A program made the position numbers and the translations under genes. Source: Streptomyces vilmorinianum (GTDB lineage: Bacteria; Actinomycetota; Actinomycetes; Streptomycetales; Streptomycetaceae). Taken from it: a stretch of DNA of 64,000 nt. The first letter of the stretch is position 1. Every line of letters starts with the position of its first letter. The stretch spans positions 62,001 through 126,000 of the forward strand of contig NZ_CP040244.1 of the NCBI RefSeq assembly GCF_005517195.1, read 5' to 3'. The notes beneath the pieces were generated by a model, which ran no database searches, was not told the origin of the DNA, and worked only from the letters and a program-made list of their open reading frames with translations. Below are positions 1 through 9,061 of the stretch, piece after piece.

Positions 1-1
1 G

Positions 2-1003
2 GCGTACGAGCCGATAGCGGACCCCGAGCCGGCGTTCCCTGAGGCGACGGTCCCCGAGGCGCCGTACGAGCCGTACGAGCCGTACGAGACCGCCTACGAG
101 CCCGTCTACGAGCCCGTCTACGAGCTCCCCGAGCCGCGGGACGAGACGATGCCCCTGCGGACCGTGGAACAGGCCGTGACGCCGCCTCCCGGCCCCGGCA
201 GGGCCGAGCGCCGGCGCGCCGCCAAGGGGAAGGGCCGCCGAGGCGCGGCGGCTGCCGCGTCCGCGCCGGCCGCGGAGACGCCCGCGGCCCCGCTGTCCCG
301 CGTCGAGGCCCGCCGCGCGGCGCGCGCCGCGAAGGAGAGCGTCGGGGTCGTCGCCAGCCGGGTGGTCGGCGAGCTGTTCATCACCTTCGGCGTGGTCATG
401 CTGCTGTTCGTCACGTACCAGCTGTGGTGGACGAACGTCCGGGCCGGCCAGCAGACCGACAAGGCCAAGGAACAGATCGAGGAGGCCTGGTCCCAGGGCC
501 GCGCACCGGGCGCCTTCGAGCCGGGTCAGGGCTTCGCCATCATGTACATCCCCAAGCTGGACGTGGTCGTCCCGGTCGCCGAGGGCATCAGCAAGCCGAA
601 GGTCCTGGACCGGGGCATGGTCGGCCACTACGGCGAGGGCAAGCTGAAGACCGCGATGCCCTCCGACAAGCAGGGCAACTTCGCGGTGGCCGGCCACCGC
701 AACACGCACGGCGAGCCGTTCCGGTACATCAACCAGCTGAAGAGCGGCGACCCGATCGTGGTCGAGACCCAGGACGCGTACTACACGTACGAGATGGCGA
801 GCATCCTGCCCCAGACCTCGCCGTCGAACATCGCGGTGATCGACCCGGTGCCGAAGGGATCGGGCTTCCAGGGTCCGGGCCGGTACATCACGCTGACCAC
901 GTGCACCCCCGAATTCACCAGCACGTACCGCATGATCGTGTGGGGAAAGCTGGTCGAGGAACGCCCGCGCAGCAAGGGAAAGCCGGACGCGCTCGTAGGC
1001 TGA
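2..1003 (+). CDS. Class E sortase, N-terminus cut by window edge
   Basis: A cysteine transpeptidase of the cell envelope that would anchor surface proteins carrying an LAXTG-like signal. The frame is open to the left edge and no start codon is seen before the ATG at 149, so the gene begins outside the window. The visible N-terminus is a Tyr-Glu-Pro-rich stretch (repeats of PYE and PVYE), then a basic region and one membrane segment (VVMLLFVTYQLWW), then the sortase domain. The catalytic triad is visible: His in AGHRNTHG (codon 695-697), Cys in TLTTCTP (902-904) and Arg in TYRMIVWG (929-931). The TLTTCTP motif is typical of class E. A second sortase follows after 46 bp, which matches the SrtE1/SrtE2 pair known from Streptomyces chaplin anchoring. 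No sortase substrate is seen in this window. Confidence 0.9.
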   Translation, partial: AYEPIADPEPAFPEATVPEAPYEPYEPYETAYEPVYEPVYELPEPRDETMPLRTVEQAVTPPPGPGRAERRRAAKGKGRRGAAAAASAPAAETPAAPLSRVEARRAARAAKESVGVVASRVVGELFITFGVVMLLFVTYQLWWTNVRAGQQTDKAKEQIEEAWSQGRAPGAFEPGQGFAIMYIPKLDVVVPVAEGISKPKVLDRGMVGHYGEGKLKTAMPSDKQGNFAVAGHRNTHGEPFRYINQLKSGDPIVVETQDAYYTYEMASILPQTSPSNIAVIDPVPKGSGFQGPGRYITLTTCTPEFTSTYRMIVWGKLVEERPRSKGKPDALVG

Positions 1004-1049
1004 GACCCGACCACCCCGACACCTCCACACTTCCAGACGGGACGACGTA

Positions 1050-1727
1050 GTGGCACGTGCGCGCAACCGGATCGCCGGAGTCATCAGTGTCTTCGGCGAA
1101 CTCCTCATCACCGCGGGCCTGGTGCTCGGTCTCTTCGTCGCCTACTCCCTGTGGTGGACCAACGTCCTGGCCGACCGCGCCGCCGGCCGCGACGGCAACC
1201 AGGTCCGCGACAACTGGGCGGCCCAGGGCCCGGGCGCGCTGGACACGAAGGACGGCATCGGCTTCCTGCACGTACCGGCGATGGGTGACGACGAGATACT
1301 CGTCAAGAAGGGCACCGACAGCGAGACGCTGAACAACGGCGTCGCCGGCTACTACACGGCCCCGATCAAGTCGGCCCTCCCGCAGGACAAGCAGGGCAAC
1401 TTCACACTGGCCGCGCACCGGGACGGGCACGGGGCGAAGTTCCACAACATCCACAAGCTGAAGAGCGGCGACCCGATCGTCTTCGAGTCCAAGGACACGT
1501 GGTTCGTCTACAAGGTCTACAAGACCCTGCCGGAGACGACGAAGTACAACGTGGACGTCCTCCAGCCGGTCCCGAAGGAATCGGGGAAGAAGCAGCCGGG
1601 CCGCTACATCACGCTGACGACGTGCACGCCGATGTACACCTCGGACTACCGCTACATCGTGTGGGGCGAGCTGTCCCGCACGGAGAAGGTGGACGCGAAC
1701 CGGACACCACCGGCGGAGCTGCGCTAG
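1050..1727 (+). CDS. Class E sortase, second of pair
   Basis: A 225-residue class E sortase starting at GTG 1050. It has an N-terminal membrane segment (ITAGLVLGLFVAYSLWWTNV), then the sortase domain with His in LAAHRDGHG, Cys in TLTTCTPMY and Arg in DYRYIVWG. It is shorter than its upstream neighbour and lacks that protein's long Tyr/Glu/Pro-rich N-terminus. The two genes lie 46 bp apart on the same strand and are probably co-transcribed. A strong hairpin just after the stop codon ends the unit and faces pknB. Known family role: linking LAXTG-type proteins such as long chaplins to peptidoglycan. The substrate is not visible here. Confidence 0.92.
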   Translation: MARARNRIAGVISVFGELLITAGLVLGLFVAYSLWWTNVLADRAAGRDGNQVRDNWAAQGPGALDTKDGIGFLHVPAMGDDEILVKKGTDSETLNNGVAGYYTAPIKSALPQDKQGNFTLAAHRDGHGAKFHNIHKLKSGDPIVFESKDTWFVYKVYKTLPETTKYNVDVLQPVPKESGKKQPGRYITLTTCTPMYTSDYRYIVWGELSRTEKVDANRTPPAELR

Positions 1728-1741
1728 CCGCGACTGCCCCT

Positions 1742-1789
1742 CACAGGAAGAGCCCCGGCATCCTCATGGATGCCGGGGCTCTTCCTGTG
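1742..1789. terminator. Bidirectional hairpin between sortase and pknB
   Basis: A perfect 22-bp inverted repeat (arms 1742-1763 and 1768-1789) with a TCAT loop sits between the stop codons of the convergent sortase and pknB genes. It has no long U-tract on either strand, as is usual for Streptomyces, and could stop transcription in both directions. Confidence 0.85.
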
Positions 1790-1805
1790 GGACGTGCCGG
1801 TGCGG

Positions 1806-3779
1806 CTAGTCGAAGAAGCCGCCGCCGTCCCTCTTCTCGGTCTTCACGTTGACCGGCTGGTTCGGCTGGCCCTGTGCGCCGGGCAGGGGATCCTGCTGCC
1901 GGATCCGGGCGTCACCCGCGTCGGAACCGTCGATGCTGCCGAGCTGGTAGCCGCTCGCGGCCAGCGTCGTGCGGGCCTCGTCGAGGGTCTGGCCGATGAT
2001 GAAGGGCACCGGCTGCGTGTTCTGCTGCGGGCCCTTGGAGACCTTCAGCGTGATCTGGACGTCCTTGGGCTGGTCCGTGTTGCCCTGCGGGTTCATGCCG
2101 ACGACCGTGTTCGCGGGCTGCTCGGAGTCGACCTCCTGCCTGGCGACGTTCTCGAAGCCGAGCGTCTTGAGGTCCTGGACGGCCTGGTCGAAGAGGCGGC
2201 CCGTGACGTCGGGCAGCTGCGACTTCTCCTTCTTCGCCACCGTGATCGTGACCGTGGAGTTCTTCTCCGCGTTGGTGTTGCCCGCAGGGTTCTGCCGCAG
2301 GACCTGGCCCGGGTCCTCGTCCGACTCCTCCTGCTTGACCTCGACCTTGAAGCCCTTGTCCTTGAGGAGCTGCTCCGCGCTCTCCTGGGACTTCTCCGTC
2401 ACGTCCGGGACCTCGACCTGCGGCGCGCCCTCGGAGACGACGACCGAGATCGTCTCGTTGACGTCCATCTTCGCGACGCCGTCCGCGACCGGGACCTGGC
2501 TGCAGATCGTGCCCTTGGGCTGCTCGCAGCGCTCCGCGCCCGACTGCGTGACCTTGACCTGGGCGTTGGCCGCGAGGCCCTCGGCCTCCTTCAAGGTCTT
2601 GCCGACCAGCTGCGGCACGGGCACCTGGTCCGTGCCCTCCTTGCCGTCGAAGATCGATTGGCCGATCAGGATCGCTCCGACCAGCACCAGGATGCCCGCG
2701 AGCACCAGCAGGATCGTCGAGGTGTTCGACTTCTTCTCGCGGCGGCGACGGTCCGGGCGGTCGTCGTAGCCGTAGCCGCCGTCGTCCGGGTTCATCGGCG
2801 GGAGCATGGAGGTCTGGCCGGCCGGGTCGGTCTGGCGCAGGGCCGTCGTCGGCTGGTCGTCCGGCGCGTAGCCGCCGTAGCCGTTGCCGTAACCGCCGCC
2901 GTACCCCGCCGCACCCATCGCCGCGGCCGCCGCGACCGGCTGGCCGTCGAGGCAGGCCTCGATGTCGGCGCGCATCTCGTCCGCGGACTGGTAGCGGTAG
3001 TCGGGGTCCTTGACCAGCGCCTTCAGGACGATGGCGTCCATCGAGGGCGTGATCTCGGGGTCGAAGTTCGACGGGGGCTGCGGCTCCTCCCGTACGTGCT
3101 GATAGGCGACCGCGACCGGGGAGTCGCCGACGAACGGCGGCCGGACGGTCAGCAGCTCGTACAGCAGGCAGCCGGTGGAGTACAGGTCGGAGCGGGCGTC
3201 GACCTGCTCGCCCTTGGCCTGCTCGGGGGAGAGGTACTGGGCCGTGCCGATGACGGCCGCGGTCTGCGTCATGGTCATGCCCGCGTCGCCCATGGCGCGC
3301 GCGATGCCGAAGTCCATGACCTTGACCTGACCGGTCCGCGTCAGCATGACGTTCGCCGGCTTGATGTCACGGTGCACGATGCCGGCGCGGTGCGAGTACT
3401 CCAGCGCCTGGAGGATGCCGACCGTCATCTCGAGCGTGCGCTCGGGCAGCAGCTTGCGCCCGGAGTGCAGCAGCTCACGCAGGGTCGAGCCGTCGACGTA
3501 CTCCATCACGATGTACGGGATGGAGACCCCGTCGACGTAGTCCTCGCCGGTGTCGTAGACCGCGACGATCGCCGGGTGGTTGAGCGAGGCGGCCGACTGG
3601 GCCTCACGGCGGAACCGGGCCTGGAAGGACGGGTCGCGGGCGAGGTCGGCCCGCAGCGTCTTCACGGCGACGGTGCGGCCGAGCCGGGTGTCGTGGGCGA
3701 GGTAGACCTCTGCCATGCCACCACGGCCGAGCACCGAGCCCAGCTCGTACCGGCCGCCGAGGCGACGCGGCTCTTCCAT
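1806..3779 (-). CDS. pknB: Ser/Thr protein kinase PknB with four PASTA repeats
   Basis: A 657-residue membrane Ser/Thr kinase that senses peptidoglycan or lipid II and phosphorylates envelope and division proteins. The kinase domain covers about residues 11-275, with a Gly-rich loop (LGRGGMAEV), Lys40, the HRD Asp at 138 and DFG at 156-158. A Gly/Tyr-rich juxtamembrane linker follows, then one membrane segment at about 353-373, then four PASTA repeats to the C-terminus. I chose ATG 3779 because the protein then begins MEEPRRLGGRYEL, as I recall for Streptomyces PknB; the frame stays open for 28 more codons upstream. It is the last gene of the fhaA-to-pknB operon, 163 bp after pbpA, so it may also have its own promoter. 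Confidence 0.96.
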   Translation of the reverse strand: MEEPRRLGGRYELGSVLGRGGMAEVYLAHDTRLGRTVAVKTLRADLARDPSFQARFRREAQSAASLNHPAIVAVYDTGEDYVDGVSIPYIVMEYVDGSTLRELLHSGRKLLPERTLEMTVGILQALEYSHRAGIVHRDIKPANVMLTRTGQVKVMDFGIARAMGDAGMTMTQTAAVIGTAQYLSPEQAKGEQVDARSDLYSTGCLLYELLTVRPPFVGDSPVAVAYQHVREEPQPPSNFDPEITPSMDAIVLKALVKDPDYRYQSADEMRADIEACLDGQPVAAAAAMGAAGYGGGYGNGYGGYAPDDQPTTALRQTDPAGQTSMLPPMNPDDGGYGYDDRPDRRRREKKSNTSTILLVLAGILVLVGAILIGQSIFDGKEGTDQVPVPQLVGKTLKEAEGLAANAQVKVTQSGAERCEQPKGTICSQVPVADGVAKMDVNETISVVVSEGAPQVEVPDVTEKSQESAEQLLKDKGFKVEVKQEESDEDPGQVLRQNPAGNTNAEKNSTVTITVAKKEKSQLPDVTGRLFDQAVQDLKTLGFENVARQEVDSEQPANTVVGMNPQGNTDQPKDVQITLKVSKGPQQNTQPVPFIIGQTLDEARTTLAASGYQLGSIDGSDAGDARIRQQDPLPGAQGQPNQPVNVKTEKRDGGGFFD

Positions 3780-3942
3780 AGCTAATCCAGCCCTCTCCGT
3801 CTGTCCCGACCGCACCCGTGTGTGGTCCGGCGGTGTGCTGTTCGCGCAAAGGCTACCGGCCACAGGAAGGCGTTCCGCCCGCGACCGGCACCTGATACAG
3901 GACCGGTACCTGGCCGCTGCCCGCCGGTGCCCGGGCGCAAGG

Positions 3943-5409
3943 TCAGCTCCGGCTCTTCAATACCGCCTTCATCACAGCCTTGGCGATCGGGGCGGCGAGA
4001 CCGCCACCGCTGATGTCCTCACGGTCCGTGCCCGCGGAGTCCTCGACGATCACGGCGACCGCGACCGGGGAGCCCTCGGCGGTCTTGGCGTAGGAGATGA
4101 ACCAGGCGTAGGGGCGCTTGGCGTTCTTCTCGCCGTGCTGGGCCGTGCCGGTCTTGCCGCCGATCTTCACGCCGTCCATGTCGAGGTCGGCGTTGCCGCC
4201 CGTGCCGTTCTCGACCACGTTCTCCATCATCGTCTGGATCAGCTGGGCGTTCTGCTGCGACAGCGGACGGCTCATCTCCTCGGGCTCGTTCCGCTTGATC
4301 ACGTCGAGGTTCGGGGCGCGCAGCTCCTCGACCATGTACGGCTGCATGAGCTTGCCGTCGTTGGCGATGGCCGCCGTGACCATGGCCATCTGGAGGGGCG
4401 TGGTCGCGGTGTTGAACTGGCCGATCGAGGAGAGCGCGTTGCCGCCGCGGTCCATCTTCTTGTCGTAGACGGAGGCCGCCGAGCGGACCGGGGTGAACTG
4501 CTCGGCGTTGAAGCCGAACTTCTCGGCCGTCTCGATCATCGCGTCGCGGCCGACCTCGTCACCGAGCTTGGCGAAGACCGAGTTGCAGGAGACCCGCAGC
4601 GCCTCGTTCAGGCTGGCGTTCTTGCAGCCGCTCGCGTGGTTCTTCATCGGCACCCTGGAGAGCGGGATGTTGTACGGCTCAGGGGTGTCGGTCGGCGCGT
4701 CGATGTCCGTGATCTTGCCGTGCTCCAGCGCTGCGGCCGCCGTGACGACCTTGAAGACGGAGCCGGGCGGGTAGATCTCGCGCAGCGCGCGGTTGAGCTT
4801 CGGCTTGTTCTTGTCGTTCTCCAGCGCGATCCACGCCTTCTCGTCCTTCGCCGAGTAGCCCGCGAAGGAGGAGGGGTCGTACGAGGGGGTGGACGCCAGC
4901 GCGAGGATCTTGCCGGTCTTCGGCTCGATGGCCACGACCGCGCCCGTATTGCTGCCCAGGCCCTCGAAGGCGGCCTTCTGCGCGGCGCCGCTCAGCGTCG
5001 TGACGACGTCGCCGCCCTTCTTCTCCTCGCCCGTGAACATCGACAGGGTGCGGTCGAAGAAGAGCCGGTCGTCGTTGCCGGTGAGGATGCCGTCCTCGAT
5101 CTTCTCGATCTGGTTGGCGTCGTAGGCCTGCGAGGCGTAGCCGGTCACCGGCGCCCACATCGGGCCGTCGACGTAGGTCCGCTTGAACCGGTAGTACGGG
5201 TCCTTGGAGTCCACGGAGCCGGTGATGGGCTTGCCGTCCACGATGATGTTGCCTCGGACGTTGGCGTACCGCTCGATCGTGACGCGCCGGTTCTTCGGGT
5301 GGGCGTTCAGCTCGTCGGCGCGGACGTACTGGAGCCAGTTGTCCCGGATCAGCAGGGCGAGGACCAGCAGGCCGCAGAAGATCGCGACCCGGCGCAGGGG
5401 CTTGTTCAC
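3943..5409 (-). CDS. pbpA: Penicillin-binding protein, class B transpeptidase PbpA
   Basis: A 488-residue D,D-transpeptidase that cross-links peptidoglycan outside the membrane. A single N-terminal membrane anchor (about residues 7-23) is followed by a dimerisation region and the transpeptidase domain. The active-site motifs are visible: SVFK at 217-220 (Ser217 nucleophile), SCN at 274-276 and KTGTA at 419-423. The GTG start overlaps the stop of the upstream rodA-like gene by GTGA, so the two are translationally coupled. This pairing of an SEDS polymerase with a class B PBP gives a complete peptidoglycan synthase, and the operon also encodes a kinase, a phosphatase and two FHA proteins that could regulate it. 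Confidence 0.95.
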   Translation of the reverse strand: MNKPLRRVAIFCGLLVLALLIRDNWLQYVRADELNAHPKNRRVTIERYANVRGNIIVDGKPITGSVDSKDPYYRFKRTYVDGPMWAPVTGYASQAYDANQIEKIEDGILTGNDDRLFFDRTLSMFTGEEKKGGDVVTTLSGAAQKAAFEGLGSNTGAVVAIEPKTGKILALASTPSYDPSSFAGYSAKDEKAWIALENDKNKPKLNRALREIYPPGSVFKVVTAAAALEHGKITDIDAPTDTPEPYNIPLSRVPMKNHASGCKNASLNEALRVSCNSVFAKLGDEVGRDAMIETAEKFGFNAEQFTPVRSAASVYDKKMDRGGNALSSIGQFNTATTPLQMAMVTAAIANDGKLMQPYMVEELRAPNLDVIKRNEPEEMSRPLSQQNAQLIQTMMENVVENGTGGNADLDMDGVKIGGKTGTAQHGEKNAKRPYAWFISYAKTAEGSPVAVAVIVEDSAGTDREDISGGGLAAPIAKAVMKAVLKSRS

Positions 5410-6836
5410 GGACGGACCACCTGGGTCATTTCGGCGTCGGGGGACGGGGCGGGGGCGGGCGCCGGGCGGCGCGCGGTGTCGCTGATCCGGATCAGGATGC
5501 CGATCAGGGCCCAGTTGGCGATCACGGAGGAACCGCCGTACGCGAGGAACGGCATGGTCATACCGGTCAGCGGGATGAGGCCCATCACACCGCCGGCGAC
5601 GACGAAGACCTGGAGCGCGAAGGCGCCGGACAGGCCCATCGCGAGCAGCTTGCCGAACGGGTCGCGGGCCGCCAGGGCCGTGCGGACACCACGCTCGATG
5701 ATCAGCCCGTACAGGAGCAGGAAGACCATGACGCCGGCCAGGCCGAGCTCCTCGCCGACGGTGGCGAAGATGAAGTCGGAGTTGGCCGCGAAGCCGATGA
5801 GGTCCGAGTTGCCCTGGCCGAGGCCGGTGCCGAGGATGCCGCCGGAACCGAAGGACATCAGCACCTGGGTCATCTGGTCACAGGCGGCGGCCATGTTGGA
5901 GCCCTCGGGCGCCGTCTTCAGGCACTCGAACGGGTCGAGCCAGGCGGCCACGCGGGACTTGACGTGGGTGGCGGTGGAGCCGACCACCACGGCACCGGCG
6001 GTCGACATCAGCAGACCCATGACGACCCAGCTGGTCCGCTCCGTCGCCACGTACAGCATGATCACGAACATGCCGAAGAAGAGGAGCGAGGTACCGAGGT
6101 CGTTCTCGAAGACCAGGATGAGGAGGCTGACGGCCCAGATGGTGAGGATCGGGCCGAGGTCACGGCCACGCGGCAGGTAGAGGCCCATGAAGCGGCGGCT
6201 GGCCAGGGCCAGTGCGTCCCGTTTCACCATCAGATAGCCGGAGAAGAAGACCGCCAGGATGATCTTGGCGAACTCGCCGGGCTGGATGGAGAATCCGGCG
6301 ACGCTGATCCAGATCTTGGCACCGAGGACGTCGGCACCGAGGCCCGGTACCAACGGCAGCAGCAGCAGGACGAGGGCCGCCACCATCGAGATGTACGTGT
6401 AGCGCTGGAGGACCCGGTGGTCCTTCAGGAGCAGCAGGACGCCCACGAACATGGCGACGGCGATCGCCGAGTACAGCATCTGGCTGGGGGCGTCGGGGCT
6501 GAACGTCTTGTACCGGTTGATGATGCGCGGCGACTGGTCCAGGCGCCAGATCAGTACCAGGCCCATCCCGTTCAGCAGGGTCGCCAGCGGCAGCAGCAGT
6601 GGGTCCGCGTACGGCGCGAACTTGCGCACCACGAGGTGGGCGACGCTCGCGAGCAGGCCGAGCCCGAGCCCGTACCCGAGCATGCCCGCGGGCACCTCGC
6701 CGTCGATCGCCAGGCCGACGTTGAGGTACGCGAACACCGGGATGGCGACGGCGAACGCGAGCAGCGCCAGCTCGGTGTTGCGGCGGCTCGGCGCCTCGAT
6801 GGCGCCGATCGTGGTCGTGTTGGTGACAACGCTCAT
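5406..6836 (-). CDS. FtsW/RodA/SpoVE-family peptidoglycan polymerase
   Basis: A 476-residue polytopic SEDS glycosyltransferase with about ten to twelve membrane segments. Recognisable SEDS stretches include GMGLVLIWRLD, the GEFAKI loop, ENDLGTSLLFFG, SDFIFATVGEELG and the C-terminal GLTGMTMPFLAYGGSS-like signature (read here as IPLTGMTMPFLAYGGSS). It polymerises lipid II and works with the partner PbpA, encoded next and overlapping by four bases. In Mycobacterium the matching gene of the pknAB operon is called rodA. Streptomyces has several SEDS paralogues, so I give no symbol. The start ATG 6836 follows the phosphatase stop by 26 bp. Confidence 0.94.
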   Translation of the reverse strand: MSVVTNTTTIGAIEAPSRRNTELALLAFAVAIPVFAYLNVGLAIDGEVPAGMLGYGLGLGLLASVAHLVVRKFAPYADPLLLPLATLLNGMGLVLIWRLDQSPRIINRYKTFSPDAPSQMLYSAIAVAMFVGVLLLLKDHRVLQRYTYISMVAALVLLLLPLVPGLGADVLGAKIWISVAGFSIQPGEFAKIILAVFFSGYLMVKRDALALASRRFMGLYLPRGRDLGPILTIWAVSLLILVFENDLGTSLLFFGMFVIMLYVATERTSWVVMGLLMSTAGAVVVGSTATHVKSRVAAWLDPFECLKTAPEGSNMAAACDQMTQVLMSFGSGGILGTGLGQGNSDLIGFAANSDFIFATVGEELGLAGVMVFLLLYGLIIERGVRTALAARDPFGKLLAMGLSGAFALQVFVVAGGVMGLIPLTGMTMPFLAYGGSSVIANWALIGILIRISDTARRPAPAPAPSPDAEMTQVVRP

Positions 6837-6862
6837 GGTGGTGAAAGGCCCCCTACGGGTGC

Positions 6863-8353
6863 TTACTGCTTGCCGCAGTTCGAGGCCAGCTTCTGCTCGT
6901 CCTCCGTGAGGGTGGGGCCCGGGGAGGGAGCGGCTGTGGTGGGCTTGGAATCGGGCGGGGTCGAGCCGTCCGCGGGCGGCTGGCTCGCCTGGTCCGCGGC
7001 CTTCTCGGCGGCCTCACGGCGCTGCTCGGCCTTCTTGCAGGCCGAAGCCTGCGCCGCCAGCTCCGCGATCTTCGTCTGTGCCTTGCCGAGGCTGCCGCCG
7101 GCGATCGTGTCCTCGACCTGCTTGCGCTGGTAGGGCGGCAGGTACTTGAGTTCGATCTCGGGGTGATCCTTCTCCACGTCCGAGAGCGAGACCCAGGCCA
7201 GGTCCTGGCTGATACCCCGGTACAGCGCGACGTGCTCGTCCTTGGAGCCGACGTAGTACTGCGTCTGCGTCCAGCGGTAGCCGCCGTACGCGCCGCCGCC
7301 GAGCACACCGAGCGCGAGGAGCAGGAAGAAGCTCCGCTTCAGCCACTTCCGGCCGGTGCGCGGCTTGGCGTACTTGTCGAAGTCCTCGTCCGTGTAGGCG
7401 CCGAACGAACCCTGCGGCGGCATGCCGCCGTAGCCGTGGTCGTCGCCGCTGCCGGGCGGGCCGAAGCCGCCCGCAGGGGGCTGCTGGTGCGGCGCGGGGC
7501 GGCCGAGCCCGGAGGCGCGGCCGGCCGGGGTCTGCATCGCCCCGCCGTCGTTCGGCTGCGCCTGGTTCTCGGCGACCGCGCCGACGATGACCGGGGTGTC
7601 GCTGAGCTGCCCGGCGAGCGTGTCGCCGCCGTCGACGTCGAGGACGTCGGCGACGATCACCGTGATGTTGTCGGGGCCGCCGCCGCGCAGCGCGAGCTGG
7701 ATCAGCTCCTGCACGGTCTCCTGCGGACCCTGGTAGCTGGCGAGGGTGTCCTCCATCGTCTGGTGCGAGACGACGCCGGACAGACCGTCGGAGCAGATCA
7801 GATACCGGTCGCCGGCCCGGACCTCACGGATGGAGAGATCGGGCTCGACATGGTCGCCGCTGCCCAGCGCGCGCATGAGGAGGGACCTCTGCGGGTGGGT
7901 GGTGGCCTCTTCCTCGGTGATCCGGCCCTCGTCGACGAGCCGCTGCACCCAGGTGTGGTCCTGCGTGATCTGCGTCAGCACACCGTCGCGCAGCAGGTAC
8001 GCCCGCGAGTCGCCGACGTGCACCAGGCCCAGGCGCTGACCCGTCCACAGCAGGGCGGTGAGCGTGGTGCCCATGCCCTCCAGCTGCGGGTCCTCCTCGA
8101 CCATCATCCGCAGCTGGTCGTTGGCGCGCTGCACCGCGGCGCCGAGCGACGTGAGGATGTCGGAGCTGGGGACGTCGTCGTCGAGGGTGACGAGGGTGGA
8201 GATCACCTCGGAGGAGGCGACCTCACCGGCGGCCTGGCCGCCCATGCCGTCGGCGATGGCGAGCAGCCGGGGTCCGGCGTAGCCGGAGTCCTCGTTGCCC
8301 TCCCGGATCATGCCCTTGTGCGACCCGGCGGCGAAGCGCAGTGACAGACTCAT
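6863..8353 (-). CDS. pstP: PP2C-family Ser/Thr phosphatase
   Basis: A 496-residue membrane PP2C phosphatase that reverses phosphorylation by PknB and related kinases. Metal-binding PP2C motifs are seen in order: REGNEDSGYA, IADGMGGQAAGEVAS, SDGLSG and GGPDNITVIVAD. These are followed by a Gly/Pro-rich linker, one membrane segment (FFLLLALGVLGGGAYGG) and an outer domain ending in a Pro/Thr-rich tail. I chose ATG 8353 (MSLSLRFAAGSHKG) because PP2C homology starts there and the family begins this way. The frame is open to a GTG at 8512, but those 53 residues are low-complexity. It lies between fhaB and the SEDS gene in the signalling operon. Confidence 0.94.
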   Translation of the reverse strand: MSLSLRFAAGSHKGMIREGNEDSGYAGPRLLAIADGMGGQAAGEVASSEVISTLVTLDDDVPSSDILTSLGAAVQRANDQLRMMVEEDPQLEGMGTTLTALLWTGQRLGLVHVGDSRAYLLRDGVLTQITQDHTWVQRLVDEGRITEEEATTHPQRSLLMRALGSGDHVEPDLSIREVRAGDRYLICSDGLSGVVSHQTMEDTLASYQGPQETVQELIQLALRGGGPDNITVIVADVLDVDGGDTLAGQLSDTPVIVGAVAENQAQPNDGGAMQTPAGRASGLGRPAPHQQPPAGGFGPPGSGDDHGYGGMPPQGSFGAYTDEDFDKYAKPRTGRKWLKRSFFLLLALGVLGGGAYGGYRWTQTQYYVGSKDEHVALYRGISQDLAWVSLSDVEKDHPEIELKYLPPYQRKQVEDTIAGGSLGKAQTKIAELAAQASACKKAEQRREAAEKAADQASQPPADGSTPPDSKPTTAAPSPGPTLTEDEQKLASNCGKQ

Positions 8354-8529
8354 GCGCACCTGCCCTGTCGACGCCGCCTCGGGGTACAGCCGGTCTCGAG
8401 CCACACTGCCCACCCTCCGGTCGGGAGCCGGTGCCGGTCCGCGGTCCGGACCCGACGATCCGCCGCGCGGCCCGTCGTGGGGACCGCCTCGGCCCGCTCG
8501 CTCCGCTCGCACTCATACATGACGTAGCA

Positions 8530-9051
8530 CTACTTCCGCAGCTCGATGACGGTCTTGCCGATGCGGATCGGCGCGCCCAGCGGAATCGGTGTGGCGGTGG
8601 TGAGTCGGGTCCGGTCGAGATACGTGCCGTTGGTGGACCCGAGATCCTCGACGATCCACTGGCCGTCCCGGTCCGGGTAGATCCTGGCATGCCTGCTGGA
8701 GGCGTAGTCGTCGTCCAGCACGATCGTCGAGTCGTGGGCACGGCCCAGCGTGATGGTCTGCCCCTGCAGGGCGACCGTCGTGCCGGTGAGCGTGCCTTCG
8801 GAGACGACCAGCTTCGTCGGGGCGCCGCGGCGCTGGCGGCCTCCGCCCGCGTTCTGCTGTCCGCGCTGCTGCGGCGGCGTGGCCGCCTGGCGTGCGTTCT
8901 GCTGCGGACGGGCGTCCTGGCGGCGCGAACCGCGCTGCGTGACACGCGTGCCGAACAGGTCGCTGCGGATGACCTGGACGGCCACGATCACGAACAGCCA
9001 CAGAACGGCCAGGAAACCCAGCCGCATGACCGTCAGGGTCAGCTCTGACAT
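8530..9051 (-). CDS. fhaB: FHA-domain protein FhaB
   Basis: A 173-residue membrane-anchored phosphothreonine-binding protein. An N-terminal membrane segment (about residues 10-27) leads to a Gln/Arg-rich linker and a C-terminal FHA domain with GRAHDS, SSRHARI and GSTNGTYLD, the phosphopeptide-binding loops. The linker is Ala/Gln-rich and probably disordered. It follows fhaA after 10 bp and precedes the phosphatase by 176 bp. Known relatives are PknB substrates or adaptors that recruit partners of cell wall synthesis (FipA/FhaB in mycobacteria). Confidence 0.93.
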   Translation of the reverse strand: MSELTLTVMRLGFLAVLWLFVIVAVQVIRSDLFGTRVTQRGSRRQDARPQQNARQAATPPQQRGQQNAGGGRQRRGAPTKLVVSEGTLTGTTVALQGQTITLGRAHDSTIVLDDDYASSRHARIYPDRDGQWIVEDLGSTNGTYLDRTRLTTATPIPLGAPIRIGKTVIELRK

Positions 9052-9061
9052 TGCCCCCGCT

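Noticed and set aside
1770-6180. Long plus-strand frames opposite pknB, pbpA and the SEDS gene
   Set aside because: They are antisense to clear motif-bearing genes and consist of low-complexity Leu/Arg/Asp-rich or Ala/Arg-rich residues.
8354-8512. A longer phosphatase start at GTG 8512
   Set aside because: The added 53 residues are low-complexity, and PP2C homology begins at ATG 8353.
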